Source of the DNA: Heterodera schachtii
Taxonomy: Eukaryota > Nematoda > Chromadorea > Rhabditida > Heteroderidae
Direction of reading: 5' to 3'
Length of the DNA: 64,000 nucleotides
NCBI GenBank assembly: GCA_023374025.1
Contig: SIJG01000068.1
Span: 559,866-623,865 of the forward strand
The notes under the pieces are model-generated. The model saw nothing but the letters and a program-made list of their open reading frames with translations. It had not been told where the DNA came from and did not search any database. The translations under genes and the position numbers were made by a program. Position 1 is the first letter of the stretch. Each line of letters starts with the position of its first letter. This document shows positions 11,959 through 21,440 of the stretch, piece by piece.

Positions 11959-12135
11959 TCTGTTGGGGAAGGGAGGGAAACGGGAATTAATTAAAAAAAA
12001 AATAAATTTAGTGCAAGGCGGTGTGAAAGGAATGAAAAGAAAAAGGGGGAAAAGGTTGTAAAAGTAGTGTGAGAGGTTAAAAAAAATTAATTGTGAGTAT
12101 AAAAATGGGGAAGATGAAAAGTGCTATTTTATTGT

Positions 12136-12775
12136 TTAAAATTTGTTAGACCTTGGGCGAGAGCGGAGATTATATTTACTTTTAGGCAAGAGATCCCGTT
12201 GAGGGAAAACCGCTTGTTCTTTGTCAATAGAGGGAGGCAAAATTTGGGATTCAAGGGATTTCTGAGTAACATGAGGGAGGATTTTTGGTGAAATATCAGG
12301 GGTATGATTGAAGCCTATTGTGTTTGGCACCTCGGTGGCTTCAGCTGTTTCTAAAGCAGCTTTTTCAGCAGCAGATAGGACGGGGGAGGTGCTGGGAGGA
12401 CCGGAAATCTCAAAAAGTTTCTTGAGTTGATTAATGTGAACTTTAAATGGGTTGGACTGAGGGGAGGAACAACTGACAATAGTAACATGGAGTTCTTCGA
12501 TATTAACTGCAGAATTCCAGGCTTTTCTTAAGGAAAGGACAAGGAGGGTTTTGAATTCAGCTAAGTCATTGTGAGGGAGTGGTAGATGGACAGAAGGATC
12601 AAGAATTTGATCAATACTAAAGATTGGGTCTCTGCCAAACACGAGAAAGAAGGGGCTTTCGCCAGTTGATTCATGAATGGAAGTATTGTAACAGAAGGTA
12701 GCTGCGTCTAGAAATTCATCGAAATTGGGCTCTTTAGGATTGATATATTTAGACAGAATATTATGGAAAACTTAT
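12136..12775 (-). pseudogene. pol: C-terminal part of the Gypsy integrase
   Basis: After a frame change near 12770 the reading frame continues with a helical segment (FLDAATFCYNTSIHES, then SPFFLVFGRDP), typical of the end of a retroviral-type integrase core. A C-terminal DNA-binding tail and a basic end (NLRSRPRSNKF) follow. The core segment that should carry the second Asp and the catalytic Glu of the DDE triad is missing between ELISFP and this segment, so roughly 60-80 residues have been lost. AATAAA occurs on the minus strand just after the stop, near 12125. Confidence 0.7.
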
Positions 12776-14700
12776 TAATTCAGTGCAACCACCGAATTTT
12801 AAATAAACGTGTCGAAGGAGAGCCTTTGCAGTAGTGAGAGATTTGGTGTCAGGGACAGGGACTGAAATGACATATTTTGAGAACCAGCAGACAAAATTGA
12901 GGATGTAACGATTTCCCATTTCTGTGATGGGGAGGGGGCCAGCTAAATCTAAACCAATTTTGGCAAAAAGGGTGTTGGAGGGGACAGATTTCATTTCAGC
13001 TCGAAACATGGGGATGGGATTATGCCGGAGCTGGCAGACAATACATTGTTTGATCCAACGGAATATATCTGAGTGCAATTTAGGCCAATAATATTTTTTG
13101 GAACATTTTTGTAAAGTCTTCTTGAGACTCATATGACCTCCAGCCAGGATTGAAATGTGAAAAGAGTCAAAAATCAGGGATCTGAGCGAGACAGGGATGT
13201 AAATTCGGGGGTAACTGTTGGGAGGATGAAAGTATAGTATGTCAGAAGAGATAACTAAATGTTCTGATTCTGAAAGAAATTTTTGTAATTCAGCTTCAGA
13301 TAGATCTGGATGAGAGCCGTCTTCTAAAAATTTAATGTGAGAAAGAACTTGGGGATCATTTCTTTGTTCTTGAAAAAGGTCTACTCTATGGGGAATACCG
13401 TCCTTGGTACGAATAGTAAGGGAAGAGAGAATTGGGTCAAAGTTATGGACAATGCGATCAAACGGGACAAGAGAGAGACATACAGGCAATTCAATGATGT
13501 CTTGTAACTCTTGAGAGTCACTTGTAATTTGGGGAGGATCAGATTCGGAAAGTCTAGAAAGAGCATCAGCAAGTGCATTTTTCTTGCCGGAAATATGAAC
13601 AATTTTTATGTTAAAATTTTGGAGTTCTATTAGCCAACGGGCCAGGTGGGCATGTTGTTGTGCCTTTGCTTGGAGGTATGCCAAGGGACGGTGGTCAGTG
13701 TGGAGCTCAATTTCAGACATATAAATATAAGGTTTGAAGGTTCTGAGGGCATAAACAATGGCTCCAAGTTCAATTTGGACAGGGGGCCAACGACGTTCGG
13801 GGGCTGATAGAGTGCGGGAGGCATATGCGACAGCAGAAAATAAATCATTTTTCTTTTGCATGAGAGCAGCGCCTTGACCAACGACTGATGCGTCGGTGAA
13901 AATGTGGAAGGGCTGAGAATAATCAGGAAAAGTCAGAATGGGATTTTGAGAAAGAAGTTCCTTAATTTTGGTCAAAGCATCTTCTTGAGCCTTATCCCAA
14001 ATAAATTTCTTTTCTTTTTTGGTGAGAGAAGTTAAAGGCTCAACAATTGTTGAAAAATTGGGAACGTGACGACGATAAAAGCTGGCCATGCCAACAATTC
14101 GTTTTACTTGTTTGAGATTTTGGGGAGTGGGAATATTTTTGATCACTTCAATGCGTGAGAGAGATGGGGAGTAACCTTCGGATGATACAGTATGACCAAG
14201 AAAATTCATGGAAGAAGCAGCAAAAGTACATTTTTTAGGAGAGAGTTTAAGATTGAACCGTCGAAATCTTTCAAAAATGGTTTGAAGGGCGGAGAGATGG
14301 TCAGAAAATGAGGGGGGTTTGGTGAAAACGAGAATGTCATCCACGTAGGCAACGACAAACCCATCAAGTCCGGAGAGGACATGGGCCATGGTTCTCGCAA
14401 AAGCAGAAGTGGCATTTCTAAGGCCAAAAGGGAGATGGGTCATTTGGAACACACCTTCTTCTATGATTAGTCCACATTTTCGTGAGGCTTCTTTTGTGAG
14501 GGGGATTTGGAAATAACCGGAGGAAAGATCAAGAGAAGAGTAAAAATGGCAGTGGCCAATTTTCTCCATAATTGTTTCGAGACGGGGGAGGGGATAATGG
14601 TCAGGGATAGTAATTTCATTGAGCTTTCGGAAGTCAATGCATGGACGGAGTCCACCATCTTTCTTTTGGACAAGAACGAAGTTTTGGGGGATTGAGAGGG
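12761..14700 (-). pseudogene. pol: Reverse transcriptase, RNase H and N-terminal integrase of the minus-strand Gypsy element
   Basis: One long open frame; the RT domain extends upstream of the first Met (14569) to about 14700 in the same frame. RT motifs in order: VLVQKKDGGLRPCIDFRKLN, LDLSSGYFQIPL, LPFGLRNATSAF, catalytic YVDD (about 14336-14356) and LNFLGH. RNase H has HIFTDASVVGQGA (about 13870-13910), an ELGAIVYALRTF helix and DHRPLAY, then a DALSR linker. Integrase has the zinc-binding H-H-C-C pattern (about 13025-13150) and the first catalytic Asp in GLDLAGPLP. The frame stops at 12761 after FGGCTELISFP, where the core is broken. RT and RNase H look intact, but integrase cannot be active. 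Confidence 0.9.
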
Positions 14701-15300
14701 ATTGGAAATTGGAATGGCAGAAATGCCATTAATGGGTTCGATGAGAGTAGGGTTCCAACCGAGGTCATCTCTAATGAGTCGGTCATTTAATGAGTCAATT
14801 ACTGCAAAGCGTATTTTTGGGAGAGTTGTCATTTTTATGGGGACAATCGTTTGCGAGCCAGGGGCTAATGTTATGGAACGTAAAGCAACAATTGGAATAT
14901 TCGATTGGAGTTTGGAAAATTTTCCCATGGGGACTGAAATGTTGGCGAGGGAAAGAGTGAGATTCTGAAAGTTGAAGGTTACAGGGGGAAGACAGGCAAG
15001 GGAGTCACACCCAATAATGAGGGCATAGTCGGGTCTGATGAAGCGCGAATCATCAACAAAATTTATTAGGACTTTTTCTTTTATGGTACCAATAGACAAG
15101 AAGGCCTCGGCTTGCGCAATTATGGGGATTTGATGACCCGAGGCGCTTATAGCTCGAAGATTGTTTTTCTAGGGGAGCATCCAATTGTCTCAGCAAGGGA
15201 GATAGGGGCAGCTGTGAGCGTAGCACCCGTGTCTACAAGAGAGCGAAGCTCAAAGGCATTGAGGGACGCAGAGATTATTGCATCAAGTTTTGGTTTATGG
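14467..15300 (-). pseudogene. Third retropepsin-like domain (canonical DTGA) and linker to RT
   Basis: Retropepsin-type aspartic protease region split across two frames. The N-terminal strand and active-site loop are SLVDTGATLTAAPI (about 15200-15245). The frame then changes near 15130, and a C-terminal strand-turn ALIIGCDSLACLPP is seen near 14985-15030, followed by a linker ending at RT. This is the only one of three retropepsin-like units in the element with the canonical D-T-G-A. It sits immediately ahead of RT, where Gypsy proteases normally lie. The part of this frame below about 14700 overlaps RT in another frame and is not coding. Confidence 0.7.
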
Positions 15301-15770
15301 GGATTATATTGTGAGAAAATGTAATCTCGGTTGGAGGAGATCATGGGATAATTATGGTTACCGATTTGGATGTTAAAAAGAAGAGGATCAAATAAGATTG
15401 ATGGGAACTTGGAAAGAAAGTCAGAGCCCAATACAACATCAAAGTTATTTTTCGAGACCCATGAGTCATCTTCTGTGATGTGTAATTTCAAGGAATGAAT
15501 TTGAGACGCCTATTTCAACATTAGTTGAAATTTCGCCAATAGTTTGCAATGGGAGGGAAGACATACCAATAGATAGGGGTTTGGGAAAGGAATAAAATTT
15601 AGACTTTTGGTAACATGCCATACGGACATGCGTAAATGAGATGTCAGATTTTAAGTCAATTTTGCAGTTAATTAAAACAGAGTTGACTTTAAGTTGGATG
15701 ACTGGAGAATGAGGGCTTTGAGTTACTTGCTTCTTTATGCTATGGAATAATGTTCCGGGAGAAATTAGCA
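15147..15770 (-). pseudogene. Second retropepsin-like domain lacking the catalytic DTG/DSG
   Basis: After a transmembrane segment the frame shows a retropepsin-like pattern: VIQLKVNSVLINCKIDLKSD, then LPLQTIGEISTNVEI, and after a frame change at about 15480 the characteristic VVLGSDFLSKFPSILFD. The position expected to carry D-T/S-G-A reads D-L-K-S. The fold may be kept while catalysis is lost. It sits between the other two retropepsin-like units, so it probably arose by duplication. The call rests on pattern recognition of the C-terminal (I/V)xGxDxLxxxP block, not a structure search. Confidence 0.55.
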
Positions 15771-16060
15771 TTTTAAATGAGTAAATAAAAAAAAAAAAAA
15801 TAATTATTGAAATAACCGCAAGTGTGAATATGATTGTGATGCTATTGAAGGAGATGGGGAAAAATTGTTCAAAATTGTTGGAATTTCTGTTGGACAATGA
15901 AGCATGTACAGAGGAGAATAGGGACATAAGGAGAAGAAGGGTAGGCAAAATGGACTTTTTATAAGAATTTCTAAAAATGGTGGGTTGTGAAAGTTTGGGA
16001 ACAAAAGGACATTTTGCTATATGATGTTTGTCCTGTTTACAGTAATGACATAATGAAAAG
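15770..16060 (-). pseudogene. Second zinc knuckle, signal-peptide-like and transmembrane segment (reduced envelope module)
   Basis: Within the same open frame as domain 1 there is a CCHC knuckle (CHYCKQDKHHIAKC, about 16007-16051). Next comes a basic-then-hydrophobic stretch (KKSILPTLLLLMSLFSSVHA, about 15897-15965) resembling a cleavable signal peptide. About 15 residues later a strongly hydrophobic segment (IIFTLAVISIIIFFFFIY, about 15780-15840) looks membrane-spanning. The order knuckle, signal, TM, retropepsin repeats the upstream arrangement, but almost no ectodomain remains between signal and TM. Confidence 0.55.
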
Positions 16061-16289
16061 GGAGGGTTAATATCAGCCCAAAAATTTCTGGAAAATTGAG
16101 GCACGATGATGTGTTGGGGAGAGCTTTCAAAAATTTTTGAATTGATACAATGAGGAATTGAGGAATTAATTTGAGATGAAATATGTGGGTGACAATGTAC
16201 TTTGTTATGAGAGAAGGGAATCTGCTTTGAAGAGGAAGCTTGACAATCGGATGGGTTTTGTGATTTTGACTGGAAAGGAGTAGGAGGAC

Positions 16290-16700
16290 CGTAGCCAAAG
16301 GTTAGGAATTTGTTTTGAAAATCAAAAAGAATTGGTGGAAATTTTTCAAGAGTTTCTGTCCCTATTATGATATCACATATTTCCCAAATATCCAGATAAT
16401 CGGGAGCAAAGTGAACATGCGCACTGCATAGCATATTTGCCATGTGTAATGAAAACGGGACTGAGCCTGTGACAGGTATTGGGATCCCAGCGGCAGTAGT
16501 GATGGAAACTTTTGAGGAGTTAAGATTTTGACAAATGAATTTGTCTTTAAGTTTAATCGGGGCAATGGAAGAAGAGGCAGCAGAGTCAATTAATGCAATG
16601 AGAGGAATTGTATCTGCATGGGCGAGAATGGTTGTGACAAAAGAATTTGAATTTAATGGAAACATAGCATTGAGAAATCTAGGGTAGTTATTTGACTCAA
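16290..16700 (-). pseudogene. First retropepsin-like domain (DSAA variant)
   Basis: Downstream of the envelope-like TM and a proline-rich linker (RPLPPPPPPSPS) the frame contains PLIALIDSAASSSIAPI (about 16550-16600). Later comes a C-terminal block, CDIIIGTETLEKFPPILFDF (about 16310-16370). The active-site loop is D-S-A-A rather than D-S-G-A, an unusual substitution of the flap-facing Gly. The domain is complete in length for a retropepsin (about 110 residues). Its distance from RT, with two further retropepsin-like units between, is atypical for Gypsy. Confidence 0.65.
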
Positions 16701-16899
16701 ATTTGGGAAGGAGAGAAAAACGGGTAATTGAGGGAGGCCATTGGGTTGGGTTGCCTTCAGATGTTTCACCTAATTCAAGAACGACTTGATGATTTAAAGA
16801 ATTGGGTGATTGTACAGAGCGCGAATTGGAAGGGGAAGGAGGAGGAGGGGGAGGGAGAGGGCGTGTTTGATTTGAAATATTTGTTGTGAGACCAAAGAG

Positions 16900-18600
16900 G
16901 GTTTGTACCAGGGAAACATTATTAAAATATTTTTCCAAAATAAGCGCTAGGATTCGAATGAGAATATCACAGGCAGAGAGGGCACAGACAATTAGAATAA
17001 ACCAATCCCTTAATTGGGACCAATCTCCGGTTATTTGTTTGACCATTTCATCTCTAACTTCTTTCCAGTCAGAGGAGAGGACTCCGTTCACTTTGCAGTC
17101 ATCAGATTCAATCAGGTAAGTAAGTTTACTAACCTGGAAAATATTTGTTGCAAAAGAATGAGAAATAATGTCAGACAAATTGGTGAGAGCTAAGTGATGA
17201 AAGGCATGGATTTTGATTTTAGGAATTTCAAACAATGAGTTAGATTCTAGTGGGAGATTGTTAACTTTGAGAGGAGTGATGGACCCAGTAATTTGGTCCA
17301 CTTGGACTAGGGAGCCGTTGATAAGAATAGGAATATTGCGAAACTCAGAGCAGGGAGCAGTTCGGGCCTCTGGGGTGACAATCATTGAAATTGGGTTTAA
17401 GAATGCTGATTTTGGGCCAGAATTAGGTGGAAAATTGGATTGGGATGAGATCAAAACAAGTTTGAAGCTCAGTTGCCTTAAATTGATAGCTAGAGCTGTT
17501 TATTGATACGCAGGGCCATATTTTAATTGAGTCAATTGTTAATTGTTTGGCAAAAAGGTAGGGATTTGAGAAAATACTGCGTGCGAGAGCAGTTGGATTT
17601 GAGAGGAGGGCAGAAGAAGTCCAGTGCTTATTTTCATCAATAAAATTGCATAATTGGGTGAGGGAATGAGAAAATTGAAAAATGAGAGAAGTCTTGACTT
17701 CATGGTCCAGAAAAGTGAGTTGAGAAGCTAATTGAGATGTGGTGACAAGACTATCAGCACTTCTCCTTGATCGTGGTTGATCCGTGGGAAGAAATTGAAC
17801 TGCAAAGTTTTGATACGAGAGAGAGAGAGTTTGATTACAGTCTTCGATTAAAGTTTTGGTTTGGGGAAAGGAAAGAGCAAGATCATTTTCTTCTCCAACC
17901 CAAATGTTGGACAGAAAAGTTCCTAAAAATTTTCCGAGATTAATGAATTGACAGAGTTTCTTGGGAGAGGGAAGCCACATAAGGATAGGAATTGTCATCG
18001 AGGCGGCAGTTCCCTGCTGTATATTTACAATTTGGGTGTCCTAAGGAAGTTCTAATGTGATCTTCGGAATGATGCACAAAAATCTCAGTTTCAAAAGCAA
18101 AACAATTTGTGGAATTGTGTGCTTTCCAGGACCAGCCAAGGAGGGGATACCGTTTTTCATAGCTAATTGGATTGTTGGAGAACAGGAGCTCCCCACTTTG
18201 GATTAGAATGCCTTCGGAACAGGACTTTTCCTGGACCATTTGCTTACATTCATCTAACGATATTGGGAGATTTTCGGAAGGGAGTTGCTTTATGATTAAA
18301 TCATTCCAGGGATTGGTGTACTCAATCAGGGATTTCTTTACCTTTCTGCACACCCATGCCTTGGATTTTTGTTCAAATGGGTTCGGTCGGAAAAGGCGAA
18401 TGGATTGTTTGATAGGGGTGTCAGAAGGAGAATGCTTTAATTTTGGACATGGTAGCCAAATGGGAAGAGACCAAATTGTGCCCTCAACGTGTGTCTGACA
18501 AACCATAGGATGGACTTTTAAGGATGATTGACTGTCAGAGGAAGAGGACAGAACAGTTCTTAGGGAGAGAAGAATGATACAAATGATGAAATTAAAGCGA
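16900..18600 (-). pseudogene. Envelope-like glycoprotein region of the Gypsy element
   Basis: Starting about 18600 (minus strand) a hydrophobic internal signal-like segment (FIICIILLSLRTVL) is followed by a Cys-containing ectodomain with several N-glycosylation-type sites. A frame change occurs near 17960. A basic furin-type site (RSRRSA, about 17750-17772) and a second subunit-like segment follow. Another frame change lies near 17440. A membrane-spanning segment (DWFILIVCALSACDILIRI, about 16930-17010) closes the region. Signal, cleavage site and TM in order are the hallmarks of a viral-type fusion glycoprotein, but the specific family is not recognised. The copy is broken by at least two frameshifts. 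Its position between nucleocapsid and protease, rather than 3' of integrase, is unusual. Confidence 0.6.
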
Positions 18601-19580
18601 GTCAAAAAAGGAGCTATTGAAAAATTTGAGCTGCGCGTGTGCGATTCCCAATTTGTAACAGTTGGAGGAGTGGATGGAATAGGCGTTGGTTCAGATTTTA
18701 AAGCATCCGTGAGATTTGGTTGCTTATCAGCAGAGCCAGAGCACACGAGCTGTTCGTTTATTTGAGATGGTGTAGCGGTGATGGGTTGTTGGATTTGGTC
18801 AGAGAATGTAAGAGTGTTAAACGAAGGATGAGGGCTATTATCAGTCATTGACAGATTTTGGAATGAATCTGGGGGAAGGGAATCATAGGTGTTAAGAGAA
18901 TTAATTTGTCGTCCTCGACCATAGGATGGGTTGGGGTTTGGGTAGCGGTTCCAATTCCGATTGTCATGATGAAAGGGTTGCTGATTTCTCCAAGCACCCC
19001 TTTGATCATGATGAAAGGACTGTTGGTTCTGCCAAGTGCCTCTTTGTTGAGGTTGATTCCCTCTACCACTGTTATAGGGAGGGGGTCGGGAGATTGGAAT
19101 ACTATTGGGGTTGCTATGGGTGAACATTGGAGGCTGAGACGTCCAATTTTGGGAATTTCTGTTTTGATTTTTGTAGGCGAGGGTTCGACATTCACTGATT
19201 ACATGACCAGGCTTCTTGCAGTAATTACAGGAGGGGGTCCGGTTGGGGGGTTGCTGCCAATTTCTATTTTGAAATCGAGGGGGACTAGGAGGCCGGAATT
19301 GGTTAGTATAATTGTTTGGATTTGGGTTAGGGGATTGTGATGGACCGAATGAAACCCGTTTTTGGTGTGGGGGTGGGGGTTGCCAAGTTGTGAAATTTCC
19401 TTGGAGTAGATTTGGCGGGGATTGTGCTGAAGAAGAGGAGGCCATGACATTAATCCAATCGGGGTCAACTCGGGGTTTGCGAGTGGCCAATAAATTTTCA
19501 ACTTCTAAGGCCTTAATTCGGGTTCTCTTCAAAGGTTTGGGAGGCACTACTACCAAGTCGGACATGGAAGGAAATTTCAT
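18600..19580 (-). pseudogene. gag: Nucleocapsid part of gag with CCHC zinc knuckle and Asn/Pro-rich linker
   Basis: This frame continues gag after a shift near 19515. It begins with the end of the capsid (IKALEVENLLATRKP). A CCHC knuckle, CNYCKKPGHVISEC, lies at about 19187-19230, followed by a long Asn/Pro/Gln/Arg-rich linker with repeated (Q)RG(T/A)W(Q/R)NQQ(S/P)FHHD units. The linker then runs into the internal signal-like segment of the envelope region in the same frame. The role is RNA binding and packaging, as in other retrotransposon Gag proteins. Confidence 0.75.
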
Positions 19581-20556
19581 CCCGAAGCTTTTCGAGAAAG
19601 GCGGACTTAAGCATGTCTTTGCGAAATTTGGGGTCTAATTCTTGATAAGCGGCATTAACTAGGGGGATGAGGCGCTCCACAAAGGTTTCAACCATTTCTC
19701 CCTCCTTTTGTCTACATGATGCCAATGATTGCTTGGCTAATTGGGACTTAAAGGGCGTATCAAGGACAATTTTGAGTGCATGAATGGCTGCTTGGAGGGT
19801 TGCCTTACGGTCAGCTGGGAGGTCCTCAAAAATGTCGCGCGGGGTCCCTTCTAGCATCATTTTGAGGCGGCCAATTTTGTCACCTTCCTCCATGCGCCTA
19901 CCCGTGGCTTCGATGTAGTCCATGAATTTTCTGGACCAAGACTCAAAAGTCTGAGATGATTCCCCAGTGAAGGAATTGAGCCCACCCGAAGATTGATTCT
20001 CAAAAGTTAGGCCATTAATTCGGTCAGAGGATTCATCAGCCCAGACATGTGATTCATCCTGCTGTTGTTCTTCAATTACAGCTTGATTGAGAGGGGGAGG
20101 GGTTGAACTGTCAGTGAGTCCCCGGTTGCGGATGTCAGGAATTTGGGCAAGATTTGGGGTGATGGAACTTGAGGACTGAGCATTCAAATCTACATTGAGA
20201 GGGAATTGACGGGATGGGGTTTGAGATTTGCTTCTGTTCTGCTTGTTCTGCTTGGGGTTAGGAAAAGGAAAGGGAAATGGGTTTGAGTCAGTGAGGGAGT
20301 CAATTCGGGTTGCCATGGTTGCCAGCCCAGTATTAAGTTCTTCAGAGAGTTTGAAGATTGCCTCATTTGTTGCATTAATCCTACGATTGAGATAGCGAAG
20401 ATTTCTGTTTGAGGCATCCTCAAAACCAGAAACCTGACTTAATACATTTTCGAGGTCACTAACTTTTGCTTGGACAGCGGGATTTCTACCAGAAAAGAGA
20501 CGACGGTCAATCGCGACGATATCTTCGTAAGGCAAATTCTCTAAGGGATTGGCCAT
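19513..20556 (-). pseudogene. gag: gag capsid/matrix of the minus-strand Gypsy element
   Basis: The start at 20556 gives MANPLENLPYEDIVAIDRRL, a better gag start than the upstream in-frame Met at 20646, whose extra N-terminus is low-complexity. An N-terminal coiled-coil-like stretch with a DLENVLSQV heptad comes first, then a Ser/Pro/Asn-rich linker. A capsid domain of the retrotransposon gag type follows (SQTFESWSRKFMDYIE, then LKMMLEGTPRDIFEDL, then VETFVERLIPLVNAAYQ). The frame ends at 19513 after TFEENPN, exactly where the next frame resumes with KALEVENLL. One base separates the two frames. This may be a mutation or a programmed shift. Confidence 0.8.
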
Positions 20557-21110
20557 GATAGGGGAAATGGAATGTATCGGAGATGGAACTGGACTTGCAC
20601 ACCGTAGAGGGAAGGAAATAAAGTAAAAGTTAATTGTTATAATCACTGGATATCACACAATAACCAGGATTTAAATTGGTTTATGGTTACTGATTGAGAG
20701 ATGACGATAAACAATGTTAAAAATATTTGTAATCAATGGATACGGTACTTGGTAACCATGACTTTACTTAGTTGTTGTATTTAACTGATGGAGGAGGGAG
20801 TTGGGCTGGGATGGAAAATGGTTCAATGAGCAAGGTATGTTAAGTGTTAAAAAGAGTGCGTGTTTGTGATCAACAAGGAAATGCAGTTGTGAAATTGTTG
20901 TGTGAATGTGTTAAATGTCCGAATTTTTGTTATTTTCCGCCACACCTTTTGGCTTGGAGGGGTGAGTTGAGGCTGAGTTGGTGTGAAATGGCACCACGGG
21001 AGGAGGACTGAGTATTTTGGTGGGGGAGAGCAAGTTGAGCCAAATGGACCAAAGGGCGGGTAGAGCTGTCGAGGATGAGGGCGTGTTCTGAATTTGTTCT
21101 AAGTTTTAAA
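20557..21110 (-). other. Leader/5' flank of the minus-strand Gypsy element
   Basis: The sequence has the GC-richer composition of the element and no long frame. It is presumably LTR or untranslated leader. No polyadenylation signal and primer-binding-site pair was identified with confidence, and no copy of it is obvious at the 3' side. Confidence 0.35.
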
Positions 21111-21440
21111 CGAAATCAACGCAACCGTACTCCAAAACTACGAAACTGCGTTTGAATTTGTACAAAAATATGAAACGAATTAACAAATTGATTAAATATA
21201 TACGAAAAGTAGAAAATGAAATGACGAATTTTTGAATTGTTATAAAAATATAAAATGAATTAACGAAGTGTTTTAAATATGTATGCAAATATGATGTTTG
21301 AATTTGTACGAATTAACGAATTGTTTTTGTTTTTTTATTGGTACAAAAATATAAAAAGGATTTACGAATTGTTTCTGAATTAGCACGAAAAAAATTGACG
21401 AATTGTTTCTTAATTATTACAAAGATATACAAAAATCATT
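21110..21440. repeat. Degenerate short repeats around ACGAATTGTTT
   Basis: The motif TTAACGAATTGTTT with neighbouring GTACAAAAATATAAAA-like sequence recurs at irregular 35-60 base spacing, in slightly altered copies. It lies exactly between the 5' ends of the two divergently oriented retroelements and overlaps the start of the second element's long frame. Confidence 0.5.

Larger units (their letters stand above)
10711..21110 (-). mobile_element. Large degenerate Gypsy-type retroelement with envelope-like sequence inside the polyprotein
   Basis: Reading on the minus strand from 21.1 kb to 10.7 kb the order is: leader, gag, zinc knuckle, internal signal peptide, envelope-like region with a basic cleavage-type site, transmembrane segment, retropepsin-like domain 1, zinc knuckle 2, signal peptide 2, TM 2, retropepsin-like domain 2, retropepsin 3, RT, RNase H, integrase, NADAR ORF, proline-rich ORF and an A-rich tract. 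About six frame changes and a deletion in the integrase core show that this copy is dead, yet individual domains are well preserved. No matching pair of LTRs could be found by eye between about 20.65-21.1 kb and 10.7-12.1 kb. Both ends are therefore approximate. GC is clearly higher than in the surroundings. Confidence 0.7.

Noticed and set aside
11630..11990. Plus-strand ORFs opposite the NADAR ORF
   Set aside because: They are antisense shadows; only the minus frame has a recognisable domain.
20557..21110. 5' LTR with a matching copy at 10.7-12.1 kb
   Set aside because: I compared both flanks by eye and found no shared stretch, so no LTR pair is called.
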